Assembly: GCA_037074705.1 (NCBI GenBank)
Contig: CM073590.1
Coordinates: forward strand, 210,658,746-210,722,745
Direction: 5' to 3'
Source of the DNA: Zhengitettix transpicula
Taxonomy: Eukaryota > Arthropoda > Insecta > Orthoptera > Tetrigidae
Length of the DNA: 64,000 bases
Of this stretch, positions 12,901 to 26,200 are shown one piece after another; the stretch's first letter is position 1, and every line of letters starts with the position of its first letter. The position numbers and the translations under genes were made by a program. The notes below the pieces were generated by a model, which was given only the letters and a program-made list of their open reading frames with translations, did no database searches and was not told where the DNA came from.

Positions 12901-14090
12901 GTAATACCGTATCATTATGTAGATCCCGGTTAGAAATTACAGACCCAACCCGGCTGAAAGATTTATTCGAGGGTGCTGCGAAAAACTCATACAGGTGGTT
13001 CGAAAAGACATCGCAGAAAAATAAAATAAAGCCTCAGCATGGGTTGATGTGCTTTGTCCATCGATACATAGCGGTGACCGTTTTCTTTGAAAGTTAAAGT
13101 ATCCCGGAAAAGAGGTTTTCATTAACCAATGACAGAGAATGTATATCAAACTTCCTACAGTGCTTTAAAATGGGAGCCGTTTTCGGCTGTCAGCGAATGG
13201 GAACAGAGGAACAGACAGATGTCGTCAACAAACGAATACATCAGTTGCATGGACAATAATCTGTGACAACGACGCACGAATTTTAATTCGACGGCACGAG
13301 GAATAACTTCAAGGTCAAACTGGCTCCCATTTGAAAAGAACATCCTTGATACTGTATGTGGAAATCCCGAGACATTTCCACAAGGTCTCTATTTTGTAAA
13401 CTTATGTTTTGTTCTTTCCAGTATCCATTAAGACGATAATAAAGCATTTTCTGTTAAAAGCATTAACGAAAATGGAAAATATAATATAGTATAAATGATA
13501 AAGATTTCTGTCGTAATACCGTATCATTATGTAGATCCCGGTTAGAAATTACAGACCCAACCCGGGGTGCTGCGAAAAACTCATACAGGTGGTTCGAAAA
13601 GACATCGCAGAAAAATAAAATAAAGCACATCTGATGTGCTTTGTCCATTGTTACATAGCGGTGACCGTTTTCTTTGAGAGTTAAAGTATCCCGGTTGCCA
13701 CGGTGAAAAGAAGTTTCCATTAACCAATGACAGAGAATGTATATCAAACTTCCTGCAGTGCTTTTAAAATGGGAGCCGTTTTCGGCTGTCAGCGAATGGG
13801 AACAGAGGAACAGACAGATGTTACCATATCGTCGACAAACCCATACATCAGTTGCACGGACAATAATGTGTGACGACGGCGCACGAATTTTGATTCGACG
13901 GCACGAGGAACAGCTTCAAGGTCAAACTGGCTCCCATTTGAAAAGAACATCCTTGATACTGTATGTGGAAATCCCGAGACATTTCCACCAAAACTTATGT
14001 TTTGTTCTTCCTCTATCCATTAAGACGATAATAAAGCATTTTCTGTTAGAATCATTAACGAAAATGGAAAATATAATATAGGATAAATGT
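12901..14090. repeat. Tandem duplication of a 612-bp unit
   Basis: Unit 1 (12901-13512) and unit 2 (13513 to about 14090) begin with the same GTAATACCGTATCATTATG and stay alignable throughout, with small indels: 17 nt near 12955 only in unit 1, and about 11 nt near 13695 only in unit 2. Each unit also holds an internal inverted pair, AAAATGGGAGCC and GGCTCCCATTT, about 150 bp apart. No protein recognised. Confidence 0.8.
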
Positions 14091-14158
14091 TAATAGCCAA
14101 ATAAATCACAATAAAATGTTTGATAAAGATTAAAAATTCTTCTTAGCCATACACGACA

Positions 14159-14186
14159 TTTCGTCTTTACATTAAGACCTCTTCAG
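14159..14186 (-). ncRNA. Hammerhead-ribozyme-like core
   Basis: The minus strand reads CTGAAGA, then a segment folding as GTCTT/AAGAC (5 bp), then GAAATGTCGTG. Both core boxes are intact and stem II is better paired than in the other copies here, apart from one extra G. It resembles PLE-type hammerheads, but no PLE coding was seen next to it. Confidence 0.4.
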
Positions 14187-14820
14187 GTATTAATTAAGTA
14201 GGAGACATCTCTAGACTGTAAACCAACGAATGGATAGATAAATTTATTTAACTGCATCTGACAAGGCCCGGTGGAAATGATTGAAATACGTACAATTAAG
14301 TTACAAAAACTAAAGACCAACAATAAATAAAATAAAAATGGGGCAAAGTTAATTTACACCTATAAATCTTTTTACTTAATACTAATAAAGATTAACTATC
14401 ACTTCACTGCAATGCTTTAAAGATTTAAAGTACATTTCAAAAACCACACCCTTATTTAAATATTATTTTATTTTTAACTATCTGGGTGGCCGTATTTATT
14501 TATTTAAATTATCCCGGAGAAGGAATTGATTCGACGCTAATCTCTTGGTAAACAATTCACTAAACCAGCATAAATAGGACCAGTGTTTGGAACACTTACC
14601 CATTTATGTTACCCTATCCGACCTAACACCTCTGCATCTAATTTCAAATAAACCAGGATGATGACTGACAGTACTTTAACAACTCTGGAATTCTTCTACT
14701 GCATAAAATAAGAGTGTCTACAAAATCACGCCGATTTTAAAGTGAAAATTATCACTAACCTAATAAAGTCTACCTTAAAGAAGTAAAAAATACAACAATT
14801 AACTACACAGAAAACAAAAT

Positions 14821-15690
14821 ATAGCTGGTACCCTAAGAAAATCAAAATACACCTGGTACCTTAAGAGGGTCAAAACTACTCCGGGTAACTTTTTGTAAAC
14901 TTCGTCAACCTCCACGACGAGGAACATGAAATTTCATTAACCACCATGGCTAATACGAGAATCGACGCTATTCTCGGTCTTTTATGCATTAATATTTATC
15001 TAAACCCCTTCCACCATGATGATTCAGCCCCTAGCCTTTTGGAGACACTTAAAAATTCTAGAATAAATTCAGCGAATCCGAAAATGTTTACTTCGACGCT
15101 CCATCCCCATCCCTAGAGGTGGTAGATATGTCTTAAACCCTCGGCGTTTGTTCATGGATCGTAAGTTAAATGTGAACAAAATTTGGTAGAAATTTCTCTG
15201 CGCGTTTAATATTGTACACGGAAATTTTTTCACCCCCTTCCACCCCAAATGGTAGGGGCTGAATTACAACTTAACTAACATACTTAATGTCAGAATAAAA
15301 GTTAATGACTTCTATAACCCTGTATTTGACATTAATCTCGGTGGTTTCACGTTATTTTTATGTAACTCCCTCTACACGCCCTTCCTTGGTAAAGCTGACT
15401 TCCCTTACTGTGAGGGGTTGAAATTATACTCTAAAAACATCTGGAGAAAAACTATTAATCTCATCGACCCCGAAAACCAATTATTCGACGCTAAAAACGG
15501 CCATTTTAGCATGTTTTAAAATTTCACCCCCATTCAACCCTTGGGAGTTTCCTAACGCTTCGAAAGACCGACAGAAACCTTCGCGGACGTGCGTACAACT
15601 CACCAAAGTTTCATCGCAATCAGATGAATGGTTTAGGAACGTGTAGGGGCCACACAGACAGACAAACATTAATTTATATATATACAAACT
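14821..15690 (-). repeat. Helitron-like or other non-autonomous repeat, family H
   Basis: On the minus strand it starts near 15690 with a TATATATAAATTAATG leader and includes GATGAAACTTTGGTGAGTTG. It then carries repeated blocks about 150 bp apart (AATTTCAACCCC-type, GGGGCTGAATCA-type), and ends near GGTACCAGCTAT. The same blocks occur at 48636-49286 and 56408-56990. The end resembles Helitron termini, but the 5' TC and hairpin were not proved. Non-coding. Confidence 0.5.
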
Positions 15691-15778
15691 TCAGTTCACG
15701 GATATTATTAATAGGAACATTATTATTTCTACAATAAATCCCTTTCATTCCGTTGGAATGTATTATTAGGCTTTTCTT

Positions 15779-15905
15779 AGCACCTGACGAAAGTAACAAG
15801 GATCCCAGAAACGTTGTGTGGTATTTATATTACCTTTTTGTCTGAATTGGCTATCTTTCTTATTCATTATTTTCAATCAGACGTAATTTTTTTCATTTTA
15901 TTAGT
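15779..15905 (+). repeat. Family A element, single arm
   Basis: One complete arm: hammerhead-like core, then GTGTGGTATTTATATTA, the CTGAATTGGCTATCTTTCTT block and an AATCAGACG end. No opposing arm is visible. Confidence 0.6.
15784..15811 (+). ncRNA. Hammerhead-like core in a family A arm
   Basis: CTGACGA, 17 nt, GAAACGTTG. It lies in a family A arm (15779-15905) followed by the usual GTGTGGTATTTATATTA block. Stem II pairing is degraded compared with the copy at 33125-33152. Confidence 0.3.
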
Positions 15906-16261
15906 ATTATAGTTGTCATGTAGTTCAGAAATGTCTCCCAATTAATTAATACCTGCAGATGCCATACGTTGTGTATGACTCTGAAGAATTTGAAATGGAC
16001 CACGAATTTTTTCTTCATTGTAAAATGTTTTAATAGACCAAAAAGATTGAGAAAACAACTTTAAGGCGAGATGTTCATAGAAAATAATCTGTCGAGTGTG
16101 AAAACAAACATTTCTTACTTTTACTATTCATAATTATATCAAATTAGATCTAATTCAACGATAATACAAATCTGCATTCTTCTTTTATGAAACTAACCAC
16201 AGCATGAAATTTCTGGGATACATAAAATTTCTATGTTAAATTTACTAAAATTAACTTAAGC

Positions 16262-16760
16262 GATAGTAGTATATCCTTTCGTTCCTTTAAGAACATAGGG
16301 CATCTGTGAAACATTTCCACCTAACTCTATTCTTTGGCAAAATTTTAACTTCGTTCCAGGTATTGCCTCACTCGTTCGCCTCCTCCATGATACCCATTTT
16401 CGTAATCCGTTTCATAGCAAAAGTTGTCAATGTTCTAGGATTCCGGCTTTTATGTTGCACTTCTGTTTCTTTAATCATTAGTGTATTTAAGATATCACGG
16501 CTTATTGGCCCATGAAATCCGAGTACCTTGGTGGGGGTGCCACCTCTTGACGCAGGTACTTGCCAGGTGATTGGCGTTTTCACCCATTGGTAGGCATTTC
16601 CTCCTATCAATATGATTATAGTCTGGTTATCCCGCCAAACGCTCGGTCGCCATTTCCTCGTTTGTCGTGAACGGGGTGTACCGCTAGAAGGTGAGGCTGG
16701 CGTTTGGGTATTAGAGGCTATATGATCGCATTATACCCCTTGCACCCCAACTTAAGCGAT
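16262..16760 (-). mobile_element. LINE 3'-end-like repeat, copy 1 (partner at 32035-32500)
   Basis: About 450-500 bp matches 32035-32500 in opposite orientation with roughly 85% identity by eye. Both copies encode a basic tail ending VRWKCFT(N/D)ALCS and a stop, a type of C-terminus I associate with non-LTR retrotransposon polyproteins. Frames are broken by indels in this copy. Confidence 0.5.
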
Positions 16761-19700
16761 ATTCCTTTTAAATTATTTACAAGTTTCGTAAGTCGTTAAT
16801 TTGATCTAATATATAATCCTTCAATATAAATAACTCAAAAAAAATTGCAAGAGGAGAAGACGAGGGTGATAGAAAGGGTTGTACAGAGTGGTCCGGGAGG
16901 GTTTTCATCTCTCACGGCGCGAGGTATTTATTGCCGTTTTTAACACTATTCATGAGAGAACACAGACAGACGGTCCACTTTCCAAATTCTAACTATTCTG
17001 CGGACCACCCACCCGAAAGTCGTAAGATCTAGACAGTCATGTAAGTACATAACAAGAGTAAAAGGAATCAATTTTCATATATTTGCACCAAAGTATCATT
17101 TTTTTTTCTACCATGCTCAGAGCATTGTTAATACTAGTAAATTATTGTGAGGATGCAGTGATTCCTGAAATAGTGATCTCAGAGTTTCGTAGGGAACGAC
17201 GCTAATTTAATATTGTGTTAAAGTAATGCCTTCAGCCGTTAATGTTTTATGCTAGCATTATTTTACCCTGTAAATGTGTTATCAATTATACTTTAATTTC
17301 AAAAACCAAAAACCTCAACCACAAAATTTCTTACAAAATATAATAATATGAAGCGCAGAAGAACAACATCCCCATTTATTGACTGAAGATTTTTTTTATA
17401 TGATTTGAGAAGAAACGCCGATGTAGCCAAAGTCAATCAGTAGCTGGCTGGAAAAATACGGTTATAAAAATGACGGAGGCATCCAGAAGAAATCGTGCCT
17501 TCAGACAAAGGGCAGCGGATTATGGGATGAAAACAAGATCCCCTGACTCAGGAGACAACGACCTCACCAAAATTCGAAAGTAAGCCCGCGAAATTGTAAG
17601 ATCGACGCAGATTAGCCGAGAAAAACCAAGTGAAGAGGTTTCACCCTGTGGTGGGGAACGGAAAAAGGTGGACAAGCGATGTAAAGAGGCAGTTCATATA
17701 TACAACTTGGATAAGGAGGAAGTCTGGGATGAAGGTAGAGTAGGAGTGAAATGTATTGATTTCTATTGGAAAGGAAGGAAGTCTGGGAAGTATATGGGAG
17801 AAGAAGAGAAATATACAAATCACTTGAAGGGAAAAAAGGCCCGACCGACGGAAGAGGAGAAGATGAAGATAGCTAAACTACGCCGTCGCTGAGAACTATT
17901 ACGCCGACGAGAGAAGGAGGAAGCCGCCTACGGATTAGAGATTTCCTGTGAAGATTTTCCGGTGGCTCAACGTTCTACCTGCCTGGGAAGCTTCTAGCCT
18001 ACTGCAAACAGACAGAGACTGCAACGTAAACAATTGCGATTTCTGCCGCACGTATATGCCCACACATTTTTTGCTTTGCCCATTTAACGCATTAATAATT
18101 TATTTGAGTCTTGAATGCTGTTGGTTAAAGTAAATTATCTCTTATTTTAAACTCTTGAGTGAGTAAATTGAAATAACTTAGATACAATTAAAATGACCCT
18201 GTTAAATTTTGTGAACCGTTACTTAAATTAAATTTAAAACCAAATAATTATATATTATTATAAATTTTAACCCCCCCCCCCCATATTAGTTACAAATACA
18301 AACATTTACAGCTTAAAATGCGAGATTTTTTTCGTTATTTCTTGACTTATAACATCACAGTACGTCATGAATGCTCATATTTATCCGCTCTAGAATGGCC
18401 GCAACTGCCCTTATTTTAAACCGCGTCATTCGCTTCCGGACCAACTCAGACAATCTCAAGTTAAATAAAGCAGCCATTTCAGAGCCCGGCAATCAAGGGC
18501 AGGAAACTGCAATTCAGAAAGTTCAAACAGGCGTCTGAAATTAGCGACCTCCAGGAAGCTGCAAGGCTGCAAACAATGTAATCGTCAAAATCCTTCATTC
18601 AGATGAAACTCATAAATTACAATAAGTATTGCTAATATAAATCTAATAACCATATAACATAATAGGAAAAATAGCAAAACATTACTTTAATAAATTTAAT
18701 GACTTCTGGAGAAGAGATTCGGCACACTCGCATGTGATTTTTAGAGTGTGTTTTAATAAAAAAATATTTCTTGAGTGTTAACATAATGATCCCCTGAGCT
18801 ATTTATGAATAAATTACCGTTATTGATCATGAATTACATTAAAAAAAACTGTAGGAGAGAGTATTACATCGAAATTTTTATTTTGTTTCCCCTATTAATT
18901 AACCTCACAAATACTGTCCCATATTCCGTCAAGATATTAAAATATATTTTGTAGGCTACATTAATTTTATTTATATATATTTAAATTTTATTTTGTGTCG
19001 CTTTAAGTCCTTCGCGACTGTACATGTGTATCTATGATTTAACAAATTATTTTAAATCTTTCTTTGTTTAAAAAACTATTCACGAATACTAATCTGTACA
19101 GTGTACTGAAACATTCATTAATTTTAACTGCTGTATGTACAACATTTTGAGTTTACTGAAGTTAGTTCCTTTTTTGCTTCAGGAAATAAATAAATTGTGA
19201 GACAACGTAGTCTAATTTCAAGAGCTTTGCGATTCAAATAATTTATCTAAGTCATTCGTCTTTAGTTGTAGGCCTACGTGTTAACTCTGGGATCAATAAA
19301 ACCTCCAATAACTCATTTGAATGTCATCCGCAGATCTGCTTGAGTGACCAAGATAAACGACTACAAAAATCAATGTACTTCGTAATTTAATTGCGCTCCG
19401 TATAACATACGTACTGTATGTTCCCTTATCTGCATAAATACGTTTGTGAAACTGAAGTGTTAGGTTTCCAAGTTGCTCTTCATCAATATTCTCCGAGTAT
19501 GATTGATAAATTTGTGATAATGCAGAGGGCATTTGATAGAAAAAAAACAACGAAATAATTTATTTGCAATGAAATAAAAATATTTTCAAACAATTTAATT
19601 AATGCAAATAAGGATTTCACTCTATATTATGTCAGGGTTACAGGTAGATGCTGCTTCGGAAACTGATTATGGTAAATGACTGAACGTAATTGAGACAAAT

Positions 19701-20094
19701 CTAAAATTAAAATAAATAAATAAATAAACGGCCTAGAGTCAAAAAATTAAATGGACCGTTGTTTAGAACCTCTTCAGGTTTAATAATATTTTATATAAAT
19801 ATGAAAAAAATTGGGCCAAGATTTTGCAGCCTTGCCTGTTGCAACCGAAAATATTCGGTTTGTTCTTTACCTCTTTCTAGCTCCTCCCACGCGTTTCTGC
19901 CTCCCATCCGTATTTTCTGCTTTCTCTGTCTTTTTGTATTATTTCTACGATCTTCGTCTCACCTGAAAAGGTCCTAAAAAGGACCAATCGTGGGTATATT
20001 TAAATTTTTTATTAATAAACATAATTTTATGACTCAATGCCATTTATTTATCGATTTATCTTCTAAGAAATGAAATAGACTGCATCGACAGGAA
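16761..20094. other. Intergenic with one coding-like patch
   Basis: 17471-17892 (plus) has short, charged Lys/Glu/Arg-rich frames (for example RRNRAFRQRAADYGM and later EEEKYTNHLKGKKARP) broken by a frame change, with GC content above its surroundings. It may be a decayed transposon gene. A run of 12 C lies at 18271-18282. Nothing else recognised. Confidence 0.3.
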
Positions 20095-20235
20095 AGTTAT
20101 CTCATCGACCCCGAAAAATATTTATTCGACGCAAATATCGGCTGTTTTTCCATGTCTTACACCCCCCAGTGGATGATTCCGGTTCGAAAGGAACACGTGT
20201 ACAAAATTTGGTCGAAATTGTTCCACGCGTTTAGA
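20095..20235 (-). repeat. Family H fragment
   Basis: TCATCGACCCCGAAAA, ATTCGACGC and ACACGTGTACAAAATTTGGT blocks match parts of 14821-15690 in the same orientation. A short fragment at the left edge of the LINE remnant. Confidence 0.45.
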
Positions 20236-20389
20236 TTTGTATACATATATACATTCATACACCCAAACCTAACACGCTGTCAATTACCTGTCCACACTAA
20301 TCCAAGAAGCTGCCTGGTTATCTACTCAAAAACAGTCGCAGGAAATAAAGAAATACATCAACATATCCCTCGATATCTGAAAATTGGTG

Positions 20390-21600
20390 AGTTAAAAACA
20401 AAGGGCAAGCAGCAATTGCCAGAGACCCCGAAACAATATCGAGATAACGGCGAAATAGAAGACGAAGATTAAAAAAAAAACTGACAGAAGCTAGGCCAAA
20501 AGCGACGGAGAAAAGGTTGAAACGTTCGCAGTACATCTCGCCCAAATATTGTCACCACCTGGACCCAACATTAACAACGTATATGAATATATTGAGGGTT
20601 TCCTTAAAATACCCTGCCAAATGTCGTCATGACCCAATTAGAGATTCGAAGAAAAGCAGTAGTACAGATGGTAATAATATATAGTACTATACTATAGCTA
20701 CTATATTAACTTAAAACTTGGAAACATGCCCATATCATTATAGTGCCCAAACCAGGAAAGCCAGTTAAAATGAAACAAGCTCATATAGACCAATCAGCTT
20801 CTTCTTTATTCTGTCTGAGACCTTTGAGAAACTCCAAATAAAAATTGAAAAGAGATCTGGAACTATCAACGCTTAAACCCGGATTACCAATTCGGCTTTA
20901 TCGAATGACACTCAACAATACAGCAATCATATAGAATTATAAATACTGTCAACAAAATCCTTGAAGAAAAGAAACTATGTAACACTGTCTTTCTAGATGT
21001 AGCACAGACTTTTGATAGTGTGGCAAATTGATCTCTTATCCAAAATTTTAAAAAAGTGTTCCCTAGTCCATACTACCATTTGCTGAGACCATACATGTCA
21101 GAACAATACTTCCAAATAAAAGTTACTCCAATTATCACCCAGTATAATCAAGATTACCTCAAGTGAGTGTGTTGACACCATTGCTCTACTTGATCTATAC
21201 TTCTGACCAACTACAAACAATACAACTATTTCAACATTTGTGGATGATATTGACTTGTTGTCATTAAATACTGACCCAGTAGTTGCATCACATGTGCAAA
21301 AACTCCTGAGGCTGTTACTTAACTGGATTGATGAATGAAAGTTACATTCACTACAAGACGAGTAGTGTTCCCCTCAGTCTTTGTGGACAATATTCAAATC
21401 CAAGCAAAGAACAAAGTAAATTACCCAGGATTACATATGAACCAAAAAGATGAGTTGAAAAAAACATGTCAACATCAATCACTATTAAATCAATCAAAAA
21501 CTAAGACCAATGACACAGTTAATGGGAAGATGATCAAAACTATCAGAGTTGCACAGCACGAACTAAATAAACCAAACCTACAAATGGTATACTAGGAAAT
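20390..21600 (+). mobile_element. Jockey-like LINE remnant, reverse transcriptase domain
   Basis: Reading through frameshifts and stops gives the RT blocks in order: FAVHLAQILSPPGPNIN, GFLKIPCQMSS, WKHAHIIIVPKPGKPVK, PISFFFILSETFEKL, CNTVFLDVAQTFDSV, YYHLLRPYMSEQYFQIK and LLYLIYTSD. Next come the degenerate FVDDIDLL site and YPGLHMNQKDELKK. Block order and wording fit a jockey-type non-LTR element. No intact frame exceeds about 100 codons. Distinct from, and in opposite orientation to, the relic at 11650-12480. Confidence 0.8.
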
Positions 21601-24600
21601 GGTTAACAGATGATGACCCTTTTCACACTAAGTCCCTGTATACATTTTGCTTATTACAATGACACTGTTGTAGATTGTAAATTGGGAACCAAATAATAAA
21701 ACCATGGTTCATCATCAGAATTTTCTTGTATGTTATTCATGTATTGTCATGCCCACATCATCTTAAACTTCCTGTCCCAAGAGGCCACAGGGATTTCTTT
21801 TGTTTTTTAATTCCAGTAGGCTCCCCATATTATTTGCCCTAACTTTCTTGGTATCTACAGAACTGTGTGCAAAATGGTCCCTAGGTACTCCTGAAATTCC
21901 CCTAATTTGTTTACAAGTAGCAAAATAAACAAAAAGATTCCTCCTCCCCTATTTAAAGTGAAATGACTTCAAAACTACTTCTACATTTGGCATCGATTTA
22001 GGCTATTTAATGATTTTGATTAAAATTAATTTATGTGGGTGCATCGAACTATTTATTATTGCTGCTGCAACTAATTGACACTAATTCTCCACCTCTCTGC
22101 CCCTTGGGTTTGCAATATTTTAACTAGGATGACATCCAGCAATCTGGATTTTCCTCTCTGAACAATCTTTCTTTCTTTCATACCTACAAGCTTTTAATGT
22201 TGATGTTAAATGGTAAATGTTGCTACTGTGTCACTATTCATGTCAAATCTAATTTCATTTAATCATAATTCAAGAATTTACAAATATTGATTAGTCCATT
22301 TCATGAATAATCAGTTAATAAAATAAAATTGTGAAATAGAGAATTTAAATTTTATATTTAATGATCTGTTTATATATGTCAATCATTAAAATATTATAAA
22401 CAGAAAAAAGATGAAAATAATGTTGTGACTCGAATATTTACCTTCTGATTAATTGTATGAAATTTTCATAGCATCTGTTTGCAGGAAAATGCAAATATGT
22501 TTACAAACTGAGTGATGAATTATTTGTGTATATATAAACACAAAGCATTTGAGGAAAGCTACTAGACTTTAAAGACTATTATGAGAGATTTATCTTTAAG
22601 AAATTGAGGTCAGTCTTAACTTGAGATTATAAATATGGGAAGTTTACCATCATGAATGAGCCATAATTTAAATATTAATCTAAGAATTGGTCATGACAAT
22701 TTGGTTTTGTGCTACATTAACTACAAGCAATAGTCTTAAAATGAAAAAAATACTAATTTTTCCTCATATATTGTGTCTTCTAAACATGATTTCTTAACTG
22801 ATTGTACAACCATTCCATCCTCACAATCCTTATTATGTTGTAAATATTATTTTCCAATTGCAAGAGTTTTAGTTCAATTTAAAAATGTATTTTGGCCTAC
22901 TTGCATAAAATGTATTCACCACGGGGAACAAACTGTAGTTCTGAAATCATGATACAAATAGAACCAATAAATGTACAAAATAATAAATCTTATGAATTTA
23001 TATTATACCTCCTGCTAATAAAATTACGAACTAATTATAAATAACTTTGGTTAAGAGGAAATTGGTATAAAAATTATTGTAGCTACTAAATAAGTTTATT
23101 TTATAAATAATACTAAACCAACACAGACAGAATAACTAGGAACAAAATGAAATATTCATATACATGTTTGTAAAAAAGATGTAACAAACATATTTCACAC
23201 ATTTACCTTGATTTATAAAACTTTCATAATATGTTGCTATGTCTTAACCTTATTTGAAAATTGACAGTCTCTACTTCTAAAAGGTTTTCATCACAGAATT
23301 CAAGACTCTTCTTTTACATGTATACATTGTCCTTAAATTTACCCAAGGCAGTAATGAGATAAGAATCAGAATCTCAAAGTTGAAAATAGTTCAATTTTTA
23401 AATAAATAATAATTCACAGTTAGTAATTACAAAGAATCGAGTAGTACATTTTTTACACATACTTTGAGTTGAAAACACACACTACACAAAATCTGTGTTC
23501 ATGGAATGTGTATCACAAACTTAAGTTTATAATACAAAGCAGATTCCTGCAATGTAATAAAATAAAAGTTTCTTTGGCAATAACATGTTTGGTTTCATGG
23601 GATACAACTGAGGTAAAGAATAATTCTGAATCCTTATATTGGTTAATAATTGAATTTCATTATTACTTAAATATTTCACTAAATTATTGTAATAGTCTAT
23701 GAGAATTTCTGCTGTTTGTTAGCTAACCCTTCATACACACAAAGTATTTGATATATGAAAAGTTATCTTATGAGCCCTCCAGGTGAGAAGACCATTCCAA
23801 AACTTTTTCATATAGTTCCTTGAAATCATTTTCTAGATCCATTAAAGTAGAAAATTTTAACTTTTATTTATACCAATTTATTTTCACCTATTTTACCAAA
23901 AAATATTCAATGCATCATATCACAAGGCTGGATTGAGATTCTCCATATAACCACAATGCATTTAAAATTAAAAATTTAATATATTCTCGCTCGGACACTA
24001 ACATGAAAAAACCACAAGCTTTTGTCAATAAATGACCTTGTATATGAAATGGTGTCATAAAATTACAAACACAGTTATTGAATCTAGACAGGAAACAATA
24101 TAACAAGAAATTAGAAGAACAAAGTGGTGATGGAAGGTCACGTTCTACACAAGCCCAAAAATTATTAAGTAAAACAAGTCTTGGAAACTAACACCGTGGG
24201 GGCAAGACACACCTACCACCACCACCCTCCTGGCTTGGGTGTAGACAGGGATGACTATTTACAAACATGCATAAATGGCCAATATTTGCTTCAAACAAAT
24301 ATTTTATGGGGTCAAATTCATAGTGTTTTACCTCAATGTTTTTTGTGTATAATTTCTACCAACTTCTGTATTATAGAGGGTGTAGAGGGGCATTACACAA
24401 AAATAATGTGAAAACAACTGAGATTGGAGTCGAATCCAGGGTTATGGATGTTTCTGAGTTTAATTATGACATCCCAGGCACCCAACTTGTGTTAAAATAA
24501 AATAAAATTGACAAGACATGAAAGGAAGTGAAATTTTTGGCCACTAATAGGGTGAGAATAATACTAATGACGATATTCTAGATCATCTCTGTAGCAAATG

Positions 24601-26200
24601 TTAAATGAAATGTAGTGGCTAAAATTCTGTTGCATGCATTCATAGTCTTGACACATATGGAAATTCATTTTTAATACAAAAATAGTACCAACAGTTTTGA
24701 AACATAATTATGAGTAATTAAAATGAAGAGGGAGATTGTCAAAACAAACAATATCTGGAAGTGTCTAAATATTTGTTACTTTTTTTTAATAAATGAATAG
24801 ATGGCCCTACATGATGAGATCTGTTAAATAATTAATTGATTTTTCACACAAAGATATGCTAAGTTTTTAAAGAAATTGTACTTACTATGGGTACACTAAA
24901 CCAATTCATTCAACACTATATCTAAATTTAGTATATTTTAATTTTAACTATTAATCTAATCAATTACATGTTTTAATTCAGGGAAGAGTATACTTTTAAT
25001 GTAGCATGTATTGATAAAGCACATGTTGTATTTTGTAAATTAACAAATTATGGTGAAAATGTTCCAGAGATATGGATCATGGATCATGATGAGCCTACAC
25101 ACTAATACAGGAATAAACCTCAATATAACCTCAGAGGCTCAACTGTATCTGCTTTGCATGTAATGCATTAAACTTCCTTTGAAATGCTGATTGGTCAAGA
25201 AGTGAAGTAGAAGAAATCAATGAACCTGGTTGATAAATTAACAATCATAAAATGTAAAATGTCTGTGTAAAAAGTATGCCAAATAATAGACAAAAATAAG
25301 TGCACTCATATTCACCTGTTATTTGGCTATTTACTTTATCTAATTAATAAATTAGAGTTGGCACAATTATGTTTCTCAATGGAATTGACACTCTGGATTA
25401 GATTCCTATTTTTCCAAAGTGGCACAGGCAGATTCAATCAACAAATTTTTGCTAACTCTTATTCCTGTTCCCCATCAAAGTGCACAGTATAATTAAATCC
25501 ACAGATATGAAAGAATAGATATTCAAATCTCTTGCACCACTGAACTGATTATATCTATGCCTGATGGTCTCTGTTTCAGTCAACATTCAGAATCCTTCAT
25601 CCGGACCTGACTGCAAACAGATATTTTGTATGTCAAAATTATCTTGCTTATAATCAGCTCCTTAAAAATTACTGAACTATGCAGAAATGGACTTTTTTAT
25701 AAGAATTAATAAGTAAGGGTAGCCATTCTGAACAATGAATGAAATATATTTGCTTTAAAAATTAACATATAAATTTAATTTTAATTAGGTTCTATACTTC
25801 CCAATTTACCTCTGAAGACTTGAAATTTTATATGATAATACATATTTTCAATGAAGGATTTTGCAGATTACAGGCAGAAATTCTCATCATATGTTTTTTA
25901 TGTGATAGTTTGAAAGACACGTTTAAACTATTACAATTAATATTACATGAATCATGCAGCTCAAATAAGTCAACCAAGTAACTATAATGTTATCTGAAAG
26001 ATTTAAATATATTGTACATGTAAAGGGTATGAGTTGAAAATGGCAAAAAAAGATAACACTGAAATCCCACAAGAATTAATAAATGTTAAAAGAAATATTT
26101 TTAAACCCTTTGAAAATAAATATTACATAGACTACATATAAGGTAAATCACAAAAATAAATATGGCACACATTCATAGAATGGTATTGAGCAAGAGGCTT
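21601..26200. other. Intergenic, AT-rich, one family H-like patch
   Basis: No gene recognised. About 24240-24480 has CATTACACAAAAATAA, GGAGTCGAATCCAGGG and GGCACCCAACTTG, matching the 3' half of the family H element at 48636-49286. The rest is plain AT-rich DNA running up to the RCCD1 stop codon, probably including its 3' UTR. Confidence 0.35.
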
